The notes beneath the pieces were generated by a model, which was given only the letters and a program-made list of their open reading frames with translations, was not told where the DNA came from and ran no database searches. Position numbers and translations under genes: made by a program. Positions 37,101-48,929 of a stretch of DNA of 64,000 bases are shown here, one piece after another; within the stretch, counting starts at the first letter, position 1, and each line of letters starts with the position of its first letter. The stretch comes from Rhinopomastus cyanomelas (taxonomy: Eukaryota; Chordata; Aves; Bucerotiformes; Rhinopomastidae): NCBI GenBank assembly GCA_013400115.1, contig VXBP01000417.1, forward strand, positions 115,461 through 179,460, given 5' to 3'.

Positions 37101-40100
37101 TGTCGCACTGACTGCACTGAAATGGTTTTTCACCTTGAACAATATAATTCCACATCCATAAGTTAATAACTACACACTGTTGTTTCTGATAACTACTTTT
37201 GAGGAATATCTATTAAAAAAACCAGCATCTGAGCGAATTCCAAAAATACTCTAATAACCAAAAATCAACAGCCTTACTAAGGATATGAACTGCAGAGTTC
37301 CTCCCATGGTCCTAAGAGTCACATTAGGACTAGTGATCTGAAATGGCTGTAATTTCCTCATGAACAAGATCAATCACGATGCTGGCATAAGACTGCATTC
37401 AGGATACTGGCAAACTGTCATAAGGGTAAGTACCTTTTTCACTTCTCTGAACCAGACAGATACCTCATCAGGCAAATAAGCAGCCGGAGTACATTTTACA
37501 AAGGGGTCAATTTGGGCACTTAGGCTACAAGTCAATCCATTACTTTCTGATAAAGAAGGAAAAGAAATCTTGTAAACAGTTAGGTCTTCAGTTTATCATT
37601 ATGTAGGTTTTTTTAATCTTTTTATTTTCTGGTATTCTTTTGACACTTTGGTGCATGGAATCTCTAAGCTTAGATGCCAAGTTAGCTACACTCTTAAAAC
37701 TGAAATTCGCATAGAGCTGAAAACATTTTTAACATAAGTAAACAACTCTTTATATAGTAGAAAAGACAAATTTGAAGTCAAGCAGTACCTGTATGAATGA
37801 AGACATGTCTCTGTAAATGGTAGTTGGTTCTAAAGGCAGCATTGCAATGCTCACAAACATGAGATTTGTGGGTTTTCACACCAAGTGATCCATCCTCATT
37901 TATTGTAAGGATCTATTTTAAAAAGAGTAAAATTTGTTCTCACACTACCCTCTAAAGATGTCTTATTAACTAAAAAAAAAAAACATTAATTTTTTTCGAT
38001 GCAGTAAATTTAAATATTTCATGTAAAACAAAGCTAATTTCTATAAAGCTATGGGTTAGGCTTTTAGTATACATTTCTAATTGCAGTCCAATCCAACTTG
38101 TGCCTCGATGTATATTAAGAGATATTTCAACAGGACAGAGACAAAAGCAGCTCATGGAAAATCAGCTCAGAGCTCCCCTATTCATAGCTGAGTCACTTTA
38201 TATGCTACTGTTTACTTTGTCCATCTGTTGGAAAGGATGCGAAGTAACCAAACCACCTCTGGGCACTGAACCATGGATAATCATCTTTTAAAGCAAAAAT
38301 GAAAAGTTACACTCTTTTTTCAAATCACAACTGTAAATGTTTGCTTAGAAGCATTAAAACTTATCCAGGATAGTCATACAAATTATCTACATCTACATAA
38401 TATCAGTAGTCTCAGAGGCAAGATCGTATTTTAAATAGTAAAACCCCAAAGCCAAACAATCGATAAAATAGTATTAGTCTTCTATCCTTCAGGTTTTTCA
38501 CTCAACAAGATATGGCTAACTCAACATGCAGATTAAAGTATCTCTTTGACAAATTAACTTGCCAAACTTAATTGCTTTGCTGTCAAACAAAGCAACCATT
38601 TCCATATAAAAACTGAAGAAAATTAAATGAAAAAAATTGCATATATCTATCTTATTCAATAAAGCTCATCACAGGTTTTCTCTAATTTGTCAAAAAGAAC
38701 AAAGAAAAGTAAACTACAATCTCTCTATCATCTCTGGCAAGATAATAAGAAAACCAGTAAACAAATTACATTTCCAAAAGTCTTACTTAACTGTTAACAG
38801 AACTATAAAGAAGAGCTTAAGTAACCTTAAAAAAAAAAAAGAGTTTAGTCCCTTGTTATTAACAAAAAACAAAAGCCTGCTAGGGAAGCATATCTCGAAT
38901 TTGATTAGCTACGATGCTTTTAGGTTTTATGATAATGACAGTGATGAGAAAGAAAGAGTCAATAACTGAAATAGTACCTCTGCAACAGAAGCAAATACTG
39001 TAGAATCTACTTAAACAATTTTTAATTCTGCTGCTTCAACACTCAGCAAGAGTGCAAGTCTCGAGCTAACAAATTCTTGTGCATTCACTCTGAAGGACAA
39101 GCACATTCATACGTTTGTAAGATTGGCAAGTCACAGCTCCAGTAAGTCACAGATAATTATAAAAACTCAGTCTTGTAACAACATACAGCTAATGAAACAC
39201 TGACTGGTTATGTATGATAAACGTAAATACACGTTATGGAATGCTTTTCGTAAGTAATATTGAAATTTTTAAATGATTGTGCAGAAAATACATGCAATTT
39301 CACTGTTATCCTAAACCTGGACTCTTCTACTGAAAGTTAACTTTGTCAGTGCAGTTTTTCTAATAAAAGCAATTTAAAAAGCTTGTGCCCGTGTGTGTGT
39401 GTGAGCGCAGGCGTGTATGTGTGTGCAGATGTGTTTGTGTGCGTGGAAGAAGGAAAAGTACATAGGAGTCATAAAAGCCACTGACGTTCTCTACATGATG
39501 ACTACATTAATTTAAAATAAAATTTAAAATGTTTCTCTATGTAACTGACTTCCATTTGTAAAAATCCCAGCTGCTGTTTGGATGGAAAACCCACCCATTC
39601 CTCTGGGAATACTAAAAACTGCAGTAGGCTCTCACCTATGCCAATCAGCTTCTTTCTCCCTTTCTACTCTGACAAGTTTGAAAAAAGGGGAAGAGAGACT
39701 GAAAAAGAACCTGTTTAATGATTCTCCTGATCGTTTTTCAATCTTTTGTCATCTGAAAAGACTAACACTGACAGACTGACAGATAAAAAGGAAGCATGCA
39801 AGAACATGTCTGTGGAAAGAGGGAAACATGCCTCTCCTGCCTTGCCATGTTTCCATGGAAGTGATCTGTGGGCATCCTCAACATAGATCTCCTTTTTCTA
39901 GAAAAGGGAGAAGTGTCTTGATGCACACGATTTGGAACTTGCTTTCACACCCAATTTGCAACAAATTCCTCAACTTTCCAAGAATACTACTAGTGCAACC
40001 TAATTTGACAGTGCTTTGAGGAGGACTGAGGAGTCCTACTCCCCAGACCAATAAAATGGAGGTTTTGGAATTTTTCTTGATGTTAGGGTGAATTTTTCTT

Positions 40101-42581
40101 CGATGTATACACAGTGTGGGTTGATTTCAGAGTAGACTTATAGTAATGCGCTGCTGTATAGTAACATGTAACTGATTTTTGCCTATCAGATCAACCTGTA
40201 TATGCCTTATTTTACGTCTGAAGATTAATACTGATTTGGGGAATTACTAGAAGATATAACACTGCTACCTCGTGAGGTGAAATGATTCTGCTTTTATCAG
40301 AAGTGCGTCTCAACAGAAGAAAACTGTTTTCAGACATACAGGGATACATACTCTTCATGAATGGATCTACAAAACAAATTTTGAAGTAACAAACCAGCAG
40401 CTATGGTAAGAATCTTTTTATATAAATAAATACATATATGAAGATGATTATGACCACAGGAATATTCCCTACCAGTAAATTATTTTGTATATATTAGTAA
40501 ACTTTTTAGAATTTGCAAAACTATTATTTTAGATTTCTTTTTAAAAAACTATTCAGTACTATGCATGAAGCATATACAATTATCAGGGTCACAGAAAAGC
40601 ACAACTATTATTAGATAGATACAGAGTAATGATTTATAAATTGTCTACAAAGCTACCAACTCATAATTTGAAAAAAAATATTTGGAGAGAGAACTGCCTG
40701 GAAAGACAGATGTTAAAATATGTCAAGGGTTCAAGTTGCTAAAAAGAGTTCAGAGAAAAACACTGTTATATCAGGTTTTGGTTTGGGTCTCTGGTGAACT
40801 TCAGAACTGCATCTTTACTGAGCAAACAAACAATTTCCAGCCTAACTACTTCAAATGCTAATGAAATTAGTCATAGTCAACCAAATCTTCAGGTTCTTTT
40901 AATCTTGGTTTTGCCAAATCAATGTCTTACTTTTGCTGGTGAACGCTGTTTTCTTTTCTTCTTTTTCTGCAAATCTACTGGCTCTCGTATTTGTTTTTTG
41001 TCTCGTTTCTGCTGTTCAGATGCATCAGTAAAGGTAATTTCTTGCTTTACACTGATCTGTTAAGATACCAAGTGCCAGTTTCAGGTAAGGTTCTCACTAC
41101 AGAAAAGCAATTTTTCAATTTTAGAAGATGACAAACTGCTGAAACAGAAAACCTTTTCTAAGGGAATTATCTTGTGGCTTCATTCTTTCAGAAATTTAAG
41201 TGAAAGGAATAATAAGTATCTTAAATAAAAAGGGCAGAGTTGATTTCTCCAGTCACAGTTTGATGTATCCTTTCATTCACCTCCCAAGGTCTTTTTTTCC
41301 TTCCGACCCATGGTGATTTTGAGATCAGTTCTTATATTAAAATCACTTCCATCTGTAAAACCATTCAGTTTTTCATACCTAATTTACTTTAGTTGTTGCC
41401 AATGTAAGATTTAACGGAATAGTTTATTATATATTTAAGACAGAAGTATTTTTAAAAAAACAAAAATGAACAGTACTAATGAAATTTTTTGCAAAAAATA
41501 TTCTTGATCTAATGTAAACTTTAATAAAGAGTATGATACTCTTAGATTCTTTTTTTTCCTAACTCCTGAACCATCTGATCTACAGCTAGCAGAGTAGTGT
41601 TTTAATAATGCTACCTTTCTGAAGATTATTCTTCGTGGATAAGGCTATCTACTTTTATAGTCCTGGTAGTTAAACTCTGTGTTTGAAGGGTAACAGTGAT
41701 GATGTGCTGCGTTACAGATCGATGCTCTGTTCTCAAAAGGAAGTCATCTACATTTTCTCTGGGAATGCTGAGGTACACCTTCTGTTAGGTATCGAGGAAG
41801 GGCATATTTATGGTCATGTATGAAGTGTCACAGTCCAACCTGCAGTGTGAATGCAATTGCTAAGCGTCCACATATTTAGAAAACATACAAGATGCTTCCT
41901 ACAGCAAAAGAAACTAAATAGTGCTATGAACAGCATAAACAGTATGCACCTTTTAATAACACTATTTATTCTGGTTTGTAGTTACCCTTGAACATTAAAT
42001 ATATTTAAGCTAACACATTTTAAACACATTAATTCTATATTTATAAAACAGATACTTAAATATTATACTTAATTGGCAAAATCTATCCACAGCCAGAGGC
42101 AAGTGACATTTTCATAAATAGCAACCATTCATAAATATTTTTATAATCAAAATCCAAACAAGCAATTAATAGATTCTTGCCAGAGTAGGATTAGACTAAA
42201 AGATCAAGCTTCCTAGTAATTTCTCCAATATTTCACAAAGAAATTGCTTACAGGGACATTAACAGCATACTGCAGCCCTTGAGGAAGTCTATCTTGTGTA
42301 TCCATGTCATCATCGTTTTTTACCGTCTCCTCATGGACCATGAGCTCGTCATGTGAAATCATCTCTTGCTGCCGAAGTTCACTTTCCTGTAACACTTCAT
42401 CTGTTGCAAGAATTTCTTGGTGCGCCATAGTCCGATCTTGAAGTACTGCCTCTTGCCGTTCTCCCGATACTCCAGACTGGTCAGATACTGCACCCATCCC
42501 TACCATAGCCCTGGATGACTGCATTTGGTCTATTCCACCACATTTAAGAAATAATCCTCCCAGCTTGTCTTCAATGTTCAT
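29514..42581 (-). CDS. ZNF148: ZNF148 (ZBP-89) zinc finger transcription factor, complete coding region in six exons
   Basis: Joining six minus-strand exons (42581-42252, 41056-40931, 37912-37789, 37133-37050, 31519-31401, 31100-29514) gives 2370 nt, 789 codons plus stop, with every donor GT, every acceptor AG and every phase consistent. The mammalian protein is about 794 residues. Layout: acidic, glutamine-rich N-terminus (1-110); lysine-rich basic patch (about 141-148, nuclear localisation candidate); four C2H2 fingers (about 172-193, 200-220, 228-248, 256-277); a second basic cluster PKKKRQK near 312; then a long Ser/Thr/Gln-rich tail ending TTGQTFG. Known of the family: a nuclear factor binding GC-rich promoter boxes, activating or repressing by context. 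The paralogue ZNF281 is the main alternative. The N-terminus, exon structure, C-terminal end and SLC12A8 neighbour favour ZNF148. No frameshift or stop interrupts it. Confidence 0.97.
31101..31400 (-). other. ZNF148 intron splitting zinc finger 4
   Basis: This 300-nt intron has donor GTAAGG and acceptor TTTTGCAG. No other feature is seen in it. Confidence 0.9.
31401..31519 (-). CDS. ZNF148: ZNF148 exon with zinc finger 3 and the first half of finger 4
   Basis: The acceptor is TTTTTTATCAG (AG at 31520-31521) and the donor is GTAAGG below 31401. The 119 nt go from phase 1 to phase 0 and encode about residues 222-261. Finger 3 (CDEC ... H-x3-H, HSGEKP linker) is complete. Finger 4 starts here (YQCEYCLQ) and is cut by the intron after its two cysteines, so its histidines come from the next exon. 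Confidence 0.96.
31520..37049 (-). other. ZNF148 intron between finger 2 and finger 3 exons
   Basis: About 5.5 kb, AT-rich. I see no CR1 copy and no coding exon. It contains a 17-base T run near 36897-36913 and an AATA-type short repeat near 36663-36678. The small open frames on both strands are short and unlike any family I know. Confidence 0.8.
37050..37133 (-). CDS. ZNF148: ZNF148 exon with zinc finger 2
   Basis: The acceptor is TATTGTTCAAG (AG at 37134-37135) and the donor is GTGAGT below 37050. The 84-nt exon is phase 1 at both ends and encodes exactly one finger plus linker: EKPFQCSQC, then the finger body, then H-x3-H and TG. Because both ends share a phase, skipping would remove one finger without a frameshift. 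Confidence 0.95.
37789..37912 (-). CDS. ZNF148: ZNF148 exon with zinc finger 1
   Basis: The acceptor is TTTTAAAATAG (AG at 37913-37914) and the donor is GTACTG below 37789. The 124 nt go from phase 0 to phase 1 and encode residues 153-193 plus the first base of Gly194. Finger 1 reads CEHC, twelve residues, then H-x3-H, followed by the classic HTG linker in which the intron falls. Finger 1 is intact, with all four zinc ligands visible. It also carries the conserved ILTINEDGSLG stretch before the finger. Confidence 0.95.
39388..39443. repeat. degenerate GT-rich microsatellite
   Basis: GT/GC/GA dinucleotides over about 55 bp, in a ZNF148 intron. Confidence 0.85.
40931..41056 (-). CDS. ZNF148: ZNF148 second coding exon, basic linker
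   Basis: The acceptor is CTTAACAG (AG at 41057-41058) and the donor is GTAAGA below 40931. The 126 nt, phase 0 at both ends, encode residues 111-152. It begins ISVKQE, where VKQE fits the psi-K-x-E SUMO-acceptor consensus. It ends with a lysine-rich run (KKKKRKQR) that is a plausible nuclear localisation signal just before finger 1. The exon is too short to stand out as an open frame and was found by following the splice phase. Confidence 0.94.
41057..42251 (-). other. ZNF148 intron between first and second coding exons
   Basis: A 1195-nt AT-rich intron with good donor and acceptor. Nothing else is recognised in it. Confidence 0.85.
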
Positions 42582-42597
42582 TCTTAAGTGCAACAAC
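42252..42597 (-). CDS. ZNF148: ZNF148 first coding exon (start codon 42579-42581)
   Basis: The exon runs from an acceptor (minus-strand TTTCTTTGTAG, AG at 42598-42599) to a donor GTAAGC reading below 42252. Sixteen bases of 5' UTR precede the ATG. The start was chosen because the residues that follow (MNIEDKL) match the known vertebrate N-terminus and there is an A at -3. The 330 coding bases give residues 1-110, ending NVP at a phase-0 junction. The content is acidic and Met/Gln/Glu-rich with no fold recognisable by eye. Reading on past 42252 adds only intronic residues to a nearby stop, so the splice is required. Confidence 0.95.
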
Positions 42598-43065
42598 CTA
42601 CAAAGAAAGTTTTAATAGTAAACATCTACAGTTGGTGCTCTTGCTTAAAATTTACTTTAAAACATTTTATAAGAAGCCAGTCATCACTCAGCATACACAC
42701 ATGCACTCCTAAAACCAACATCAGCATAAAAGTGATTGCATACTGGTTCTACACGAGAAGATTCCACTTTCACACACATGCATGTGAACGCAATTTAAAC
42801 TTTTTATTTGAAGTTGTTCAAATCAAAGTGCCATCTGATTATGACAACATTTGGGTAATTAAATGATAGGTAATTCCTAACATTTTTGGCTGTGTGCCCT
42901 TTTTACTATGTTCCCTTTTTCTGTTTTGACTGTCTTGTACAAGTACCTCTTTCATATCAGTCCTGTTTCCCTGATTTCCTTGTACTTCAAGTGCCCTTTC
43001 ACTGCTGTTACCACAAGGCATACTGCAACTGCTTGAACATTTTAGTATCTACAAGTGAGAGAAAA

Positions 43066-43627
43066 ACTGGGCTGCATCAAAAGAGGTTGAGGGAGGTGAT
43101 TCTATCCCTCCACTCCACTCTTGTGAGGCCCCATCTAGTATCTTGTGCTGATCTAGAGCCCGCAGCACACGAAAGACATGGATCTGTTGGAGCAGGTCCA
43201 GACGAGGCCACAAAACTGATCACAGGGCTGGAGCACCTCTGCCATGAAGAAAAGTCAAATGCTGTGATTGTTGAGCCTGGAGATGAAAAGGCCCTGGGGA
43301 GACCTTCTAGCAACCTTTCAGTACTTAAAAGGGGCCTATAAGACCGATGAGGAAACACTCTTTTATTGGGGAGTATAGTGTTACGATGAGAGGTTAACAG
43401 TGTGAAATAGATTATATTTAGATTAGATATTAGGAAGAAACTATTTACTGTGACAGTGGTGAGATGCAGGAAGACACAGAGAGTTTGTGGATGCCCCATG
43501 TTCAAGGCCAGGTTGAATGGGTCTTTTTGTAATGTGATCTACTAGATATCCCTGCTCACTGCAGCACAGGTGGACTATATTACTTCTAAAGGAGCATTCC
43601 AACACAAAATATTCTATGATTCTATGA
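43066..43627 (+). mobile_element. CR1 LINE, 5'-truncated and diverged
   Basis: Begins with GGGCTGCATCAAAAGAG and GAGGGAGGTGATTCT, continues through the CR1 3' region with many substitutions and ends ATTCTATGATTCTATGA, the characteristic octamer tail. It looks older than the 54.3-kb copy. In ZNF148 5' intron, antisense. Confidence 0.92.
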
Positions 43628-43985
43628 AAACACAGCTTTCTGCCTAAAGATAAAATAAAAATTCTAGAGGTCAAATCTGTTTATAAAAAAGGCACCTACT
43701 TCCACACCCATTGAGCAGGAGCACTAGTCAGGAACTATGAATTCCAGTCATGAATAGCAATACCATTACATTGATTTATGGTATACAGATAGACAGAAAA
43801 TCATAATATTCCAACAAATGTCATGACACTATTAAGGATGAAAGCTATCGTGAAGCTGGAAGTGGCAGCACCTGCTTATTACAATATATACAAGACAGTC
43901 CTAAGAAAGACAACTCTCCTTGCATACAGTCCCCTTCACCCTATTGCCTAGGCCCACAACTTCTAGACATTTGAGAGTCTGTCTT

Positions 43986-44007
43986 CAGACAGACAGACAG
44001 ACAGACA
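43986..44007. repeat. GACA tetranucleotide repeat
   Basis: Five uninterrupted CAGA units, in ZNF148 5' intron. Confidence 0.92.
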
Positions 44008-44679
44008 TCTTTGGCACTCTCTTGCCACAGCTGGAGGGTGAAGACTACACAAAGCCCATAGCACAGAGCAGGCCTAGCCAGTGCACAAGGCAGATATCAC
44101 AGGGAGTATTATAGCACCAGCACCTCTGATTTTGATGCATTCACCGTGATATAAACATGATGTTGATATACCCCTAGTCATCAGCTTCAAACTCTGCCCC
44201 CCTAAGAGCGCAGCTTGGTGAGAGGCTCCACGCCCATTCAAGTTTTAAGGCAGAGGCAATGCTTCTTTCCCTGCAACTCTTTCAAAGACAACTCATAAGC
44301 AAAGAACTCAAGTCTCTCTGCCTAGAACTGGCAGGGTCATCGCCTTGCGGAACCTTACTGCTATAACCCCCGGCCAGTTTAACAGCCAGCCAAGACGCAG
44401 AAGGACTGGATCAAGCAAATGTACATGAAATGTTTACATTTCAGTATTCAGTTTGATCCATTTGACCACTTTCCAGATAATTTTCTTCCTTAGGAAAATA
44501 TTTTTTAATTCTCAATGTATCTTAAACATTTGCAAAGATTTCTTTATATCAAACTACACTGTTAACAAAATAGTTTTTCTTCAGGCAAGGTCCTAGGTTA
44601 CTTGGTAGGAATCAAAGCTACCAGCAGAAACAACTGAAAAAGATCTAAAGTTCTTCTACGTTATACTTTGTTTGAAATG

Positions 44680-44710
44680 NNNNNNNNNNNNNNNNNNNNN
44701 NNNNNNNNNN
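44680..44710. other. assembly gap (31 N)
   Basis: A run of 31 undetermined bases in ZNF148 5' intron. The true gap length is unknown and nothing around it suggests an exon. Confidence 0.99.
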
Positions 44711-45940
44711 AAATGCTATTATTAGTTTCTAATTCTCTGAAAGTAAAATTCACTCAATTTCTTCAAGCAAAAAAATAAACCCACCACACATCCCAACAAT
44801 TTTTTTTTTTTAAAAAAGAGCCCATTAACATCTTCTGGTAGCAACTGATGTCATATAGCTCACAAGTGAAAGAACATTTGTCCCTGTTCTCTCATATTCA
44901 GAAATTTAAAACCTTTTACATCATAAAAAGACTGACAGGATGGTCTGACTCCTCTGAGTTTCAAATATTTAAGAAGCAAGCCAAAGAGAGAAGATTTTTC
45001 AGTCAGCTAGATTTATTTTTCTTAGTAAGCCTTGCTCTGCTGGAAGTCAGGAAGACAATCTGTTTATATATGACTATGTCATTAAAAATTCTAATATTCT
45101 TCCTTCCTATGTAAAAAGCACATTCCAGTGACCAAAAAAAGCCCATGACACAAGAAGCTCACAGAAATTTCTGTTCAGAACATTTCTGCTTGCAATTTGT
45201 TCATATGCAAACATAAAGTAAAAATTTTAAAACCTTACTCTTGATTTTTCACAGTATCTGTCTTGAAATACAAACAAGATGCCTTGAGTAAGCTAGGGTA
45301 GGGCTAAGTGAGATGTTTACTCCCAAGTTAATCCACTTTATAGTCAAAGAATGAGATTTCATGTATCTTCAAAGGAAAATGCACATTCAGCACTCCACAG
45401 CCACCTGCAGCTATTACATAATCCATGAAGTATTTTTTGGAGGCAACTGCCAAACCATTCTGATAATTTCTCAAACAAAAAAAGACCTGGTGCAGCACTA
45501 AGGTTGTATGTTTTTCCACCAACACAGATCTCCCAAAGAGGCCTTAAAACAATATCCTAAAAGAAGAAAATCAGGATGAATTTACCACCTTACCAGAGTG
45601 GACTATCCTGTGCCAAGTAAGAAACCTGAGAAGGAACTGGAGAATCTATCTCCTGTTGAGCCATTATTTGATAAGACATGGCACAAAACATCTAAGGTTG
45701 AGGCTGGTTTTGTAGGTAAAAATGTACCTCAGATACACCTTAAAGACATGGTTTGAAAGACAGACTCCACGGAAAAGCAGCAGATATTCAGTTCAGCCTG
45801 AATCCACACTCAGGGTACATCTCACACAGACTGTCATTCCCTGTGGTTTTGTTCCACAGAACAGAAATATGACGGCATATGCTGACTTCAGATTCCATAG
45901 AGGAATGACATGGACAGGTACTTGAATACAAGAATTCAAG

Positions 45941-46060
45941 ATCATAGACTCACAGAACATTAGGGATTGGAAGGGACCTCAAAAGATCATCTAGTCCAAT
46001 CCCCCTGCCAGAGCAGGATCACCTAGACCAAGTCGCACAGGAATGCTAAAACACATTCAA
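45941..46060 (-). mobile_element. CR1 LINE, short 3' terminal fragment
   Basis: On the minus strand it reads CTAGGTGATCCTGCTCTGGC, then GGATTGGACTAGATGATC and GAGGTCCCTTCCAATCCCTA, ending in a TCTATGAT tail. The limit at the right is approximate. In ZNF148 intron, same orientation as the gene. Confidence 0.88.
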
Positions 46061-47930
46061 GGGGGGACAGTATCAGGTGTAAGAACACAGCAGCCTTAAT
46101 CTGTCTGCTCAATCTGCTGATGAAAACAGCACAGAAGGTTTTTCCACATGGAGAGCACTGCTGTATCACTCTGAAATTATGTATGAATTGCAGAAATCCT
46201 GGATTTAAAGCTATTTCCTGGCAGGAAGGCTAGCAGGCAAACACAGATAGAGACTGGGTATTTAACACTGTAGGAGAGCCTGCAGTTCTTACCAACAGAG
46301 GCAGAAAGACTTGCTACATGCTGAATCTTAGGACAGCACAGGCGATAAAACCATTGCTCAGTAGACAGGCTAGGAGCATACTGGTATTTACTGTCTTGTT
46401 AGTTCTCTCATTTGCCAAGGATATGAAATCTTTGTCTTTCTCACCCTGACTAAGAGGCTTAAAAGAGTCATGCAACAAAAAGCACTCCAGATATTCTCGA
46501 GTCATGATCTTGAGTCGTATCAGAAGGTGGTAGAGTGACTGTATTGTTTATTAAACCAGGCTTTCAAACATCTTGTTTTTCACATAAAATGAGAACTCAT
46601 AGCATTACCCTGCATTTCTAAGTGATGAAATTGTACGACGCACTGGTACTATTTTAAAATGAAGAACCACAAACCAAAAATAAGCTTATTAATCTGAGTA
46701 AGAAGTATCTGAATTGCAATCAATTCAGTCAAATACGTGTAATTTGTCAACTGACACAAGGGTCACTCAAAAAGAATCATATCATTTAATTTGAAGATGA
46801 GGAGAAGTCTCCTTGGAAAAATGTGTGGTAAAGACGTTTTAAGTGTAAGATGCATTGGTGAAATACAGATTAATTTTGACATTATATGGAGGCAAGCTAC
46901 AATAACACAAACTACATACTAAACACACATAAGTACATTTCTTAAGACATTGAGACATGAGACACTGTTATCCTTGTTGCAAAGATTAAACTCCATGAAA
47001 CTTCTCATCAAATAAGAAGTTTTTTCTTTGAATCTATAAAGATCTATATTCATGGGTACAGATCAAGAAAACTTCCAAAGCATCCATTTTGCCTGATAGA
47101 GGCTCTCCAAACTTCAGCTCTAGCATTTCTCTTGTGAAAAGCATTGCAAAAGAGACATTTACAGGCATAGTTCCTGGGTATGCACACTCATTTTTTGGAG
47201 AGGAGACAGGGAAGGGACTGCACAGAAAAGGTATCATAGCATCATCTCACCAGCACCTTTTCTTTTCACACTCCATAGCTGCTTGCATGTTGCTTCATTT
47301 CAAAAACTGCAGTCACAACAAAACTTCCAGCAGTGCTTCACAACTCTTCATTGCAGTAATCCTGACATTATTTTTTCCAAAGACTACTGGTGTGGTAACT
47401 TGGACAGTTAAGCGGTAAAGACAATATTCCTAATTAAAGAAATACCTATTTAAACAAAAAACGCACTAAATGAAAATCAAAAAAGTTTAGTAGATAAAAG
47501 CTATCCTCTTCATTACAACTTTCCAGTTCAGAATCAGAAATTAAAATACAATCAAAACAAATCACTAATGGATGTTCTAAAGTGTGCTAGGATGATAGCA
47601 CGAAGTATAGCTATGAAGAACAGGGACCCTGAGAGGAAGCGGCAAAACTTGCTGGCCACTGGAGCGCAGCACATGGTTTCTTTATCCACTTGCGCTGACT
47701 ACAGGTTTTTCTGTCATCTTTCTTTACTTAAGCAAGTAGTAAAATATTATTTAATTTAGTGAGCAAACCCAGAGATACTAATTGGGAACTTTAAAAATAA
47801 AACTCATAAATGCAGTACTTGGTTGAGTTTCTATAGTTAAAATTTATAATAATAAAATATCCTGAAAGACTGATAACTGATAGACAAAACATGAAAATAA
47901 TCTGCATTTAATAGAACTAATTTAATTCAC

Positions 47931-48929
47931 TGGCTGGATGGCTGAGTCCAAAAAGTGGTAGCAAATGAAGTTAAATCCAGTTGGTGGCCGGTCACAGGTG
48001 GTGTCCCTTAGGGCTCAGTAGTATGACTTGTTCTCCTTAATACCTTTATTAACAACCTGGACCAGGGGATGAAGTGCACCTTCAGTACTGACAGCAAGTT
48101 AGGTGAATGTGTTGATCTGCTTGAAGGTAGGGAGGCTCTACACAGGGATCTGGACAGGCTAGACTGATGGGTCAAGGCCGCCCATCAGATTTGAGGTTTA
48201 ACAAGGCCAAGTTCTGGTCCTGCACTTGAGTCACAACAACCACCTGCTACAGGCTTGGAGGGGAGTGGCTAGGAGACTGCCTGTTTGAAAAAGGCTAATC
48301 ATCTGCTGAATACAAGCCAGCAGTGTGCTGAGGTGGCCAAGAAGGCCAGCCTGGCTTGTATTAGAAATAATGTGGCCAGCAGGAATAGAGAGGTGATCAT
48401 CTCCCTGAACTCAGCACTGGTGGGGCCATGCATTGAATACAAGGTTCAGTTCTGGGCTTCTCACTACAATAAGGATATTCAGATGCTGGAGCAGAGAAGG
48501 GCAACCAAGGTGATGAAGGGTCTAGAGCACAAGTCTCATGAGGAATGGCTAAGGGAACTAGAGCTGTTTAGCCTGGAGAAAATGAGGCTGAAGAGAGACC
48601 TTAGCAGTCTCTATAGCCACTGAAAGGAGGCTGGAACAAGGTATCTTCTCCCAAGCAGGAAAAAATAGGATGAGAGAAAATGGCCTCAAGTTGTGACTGG
48701 GGTAATCCTGGTTGTATATTAAGAAAAATGTCTTCACTGAAAGGGTTACCAAGCAATGCAACAGGCTGCCCAAGGAGGTAGTGGAATCATCAACCTTAAA
48801 CGTATTTAGAACTAAAAAGACATACAGATACAGTGTTGAGAGGCATGATTTAGTGGCAGTGCTGAGTTAATAGTTGGACTTCATGACCTTAAAGATGTCT
48901 TCCAATCAAAAACAATTCTGTGATTCTGC
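47931..48929 (+). mobile_element. CR1 LINE, about 1 kb with end of reverse transcriptase ORF
   Basis: The longest CR1 copy here. It begins in the reverse transcriptase C-terminal region (GGATGGCTGAGTCC, GGCCGGTCACAGGTGGTGTC, TTTATTAACAACCTGGACCA). It keeps a 112-codon open stretch at 48285-48623 resembling the ORF2 C-terminus, and ends ATTCTGTGATTCTG. Reading frames upstream of that stretch are broken by stops and small indels. It is a dead fragment in ZNF148 5' intron. Confidence 0.92.

Larger units (their letters stand above)
37134..40930 (-). other. ZNF148 introns flanking the finger 1 exon
   Basis: Apart from the 124-nt finger 1 exon at 37789-37912, this is intron (655 nt and 3018 nt). 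The only structured sequence is a degenerate GT-rich microsatellite near 39388-39443. Confidence 0.8.

Noticed and set aside
42886..43341. 151-codon plus-strand frame
   Set aside because: Its second half is CR1 sequence and the first half is unrelated intron DNA, so it is not a gene.
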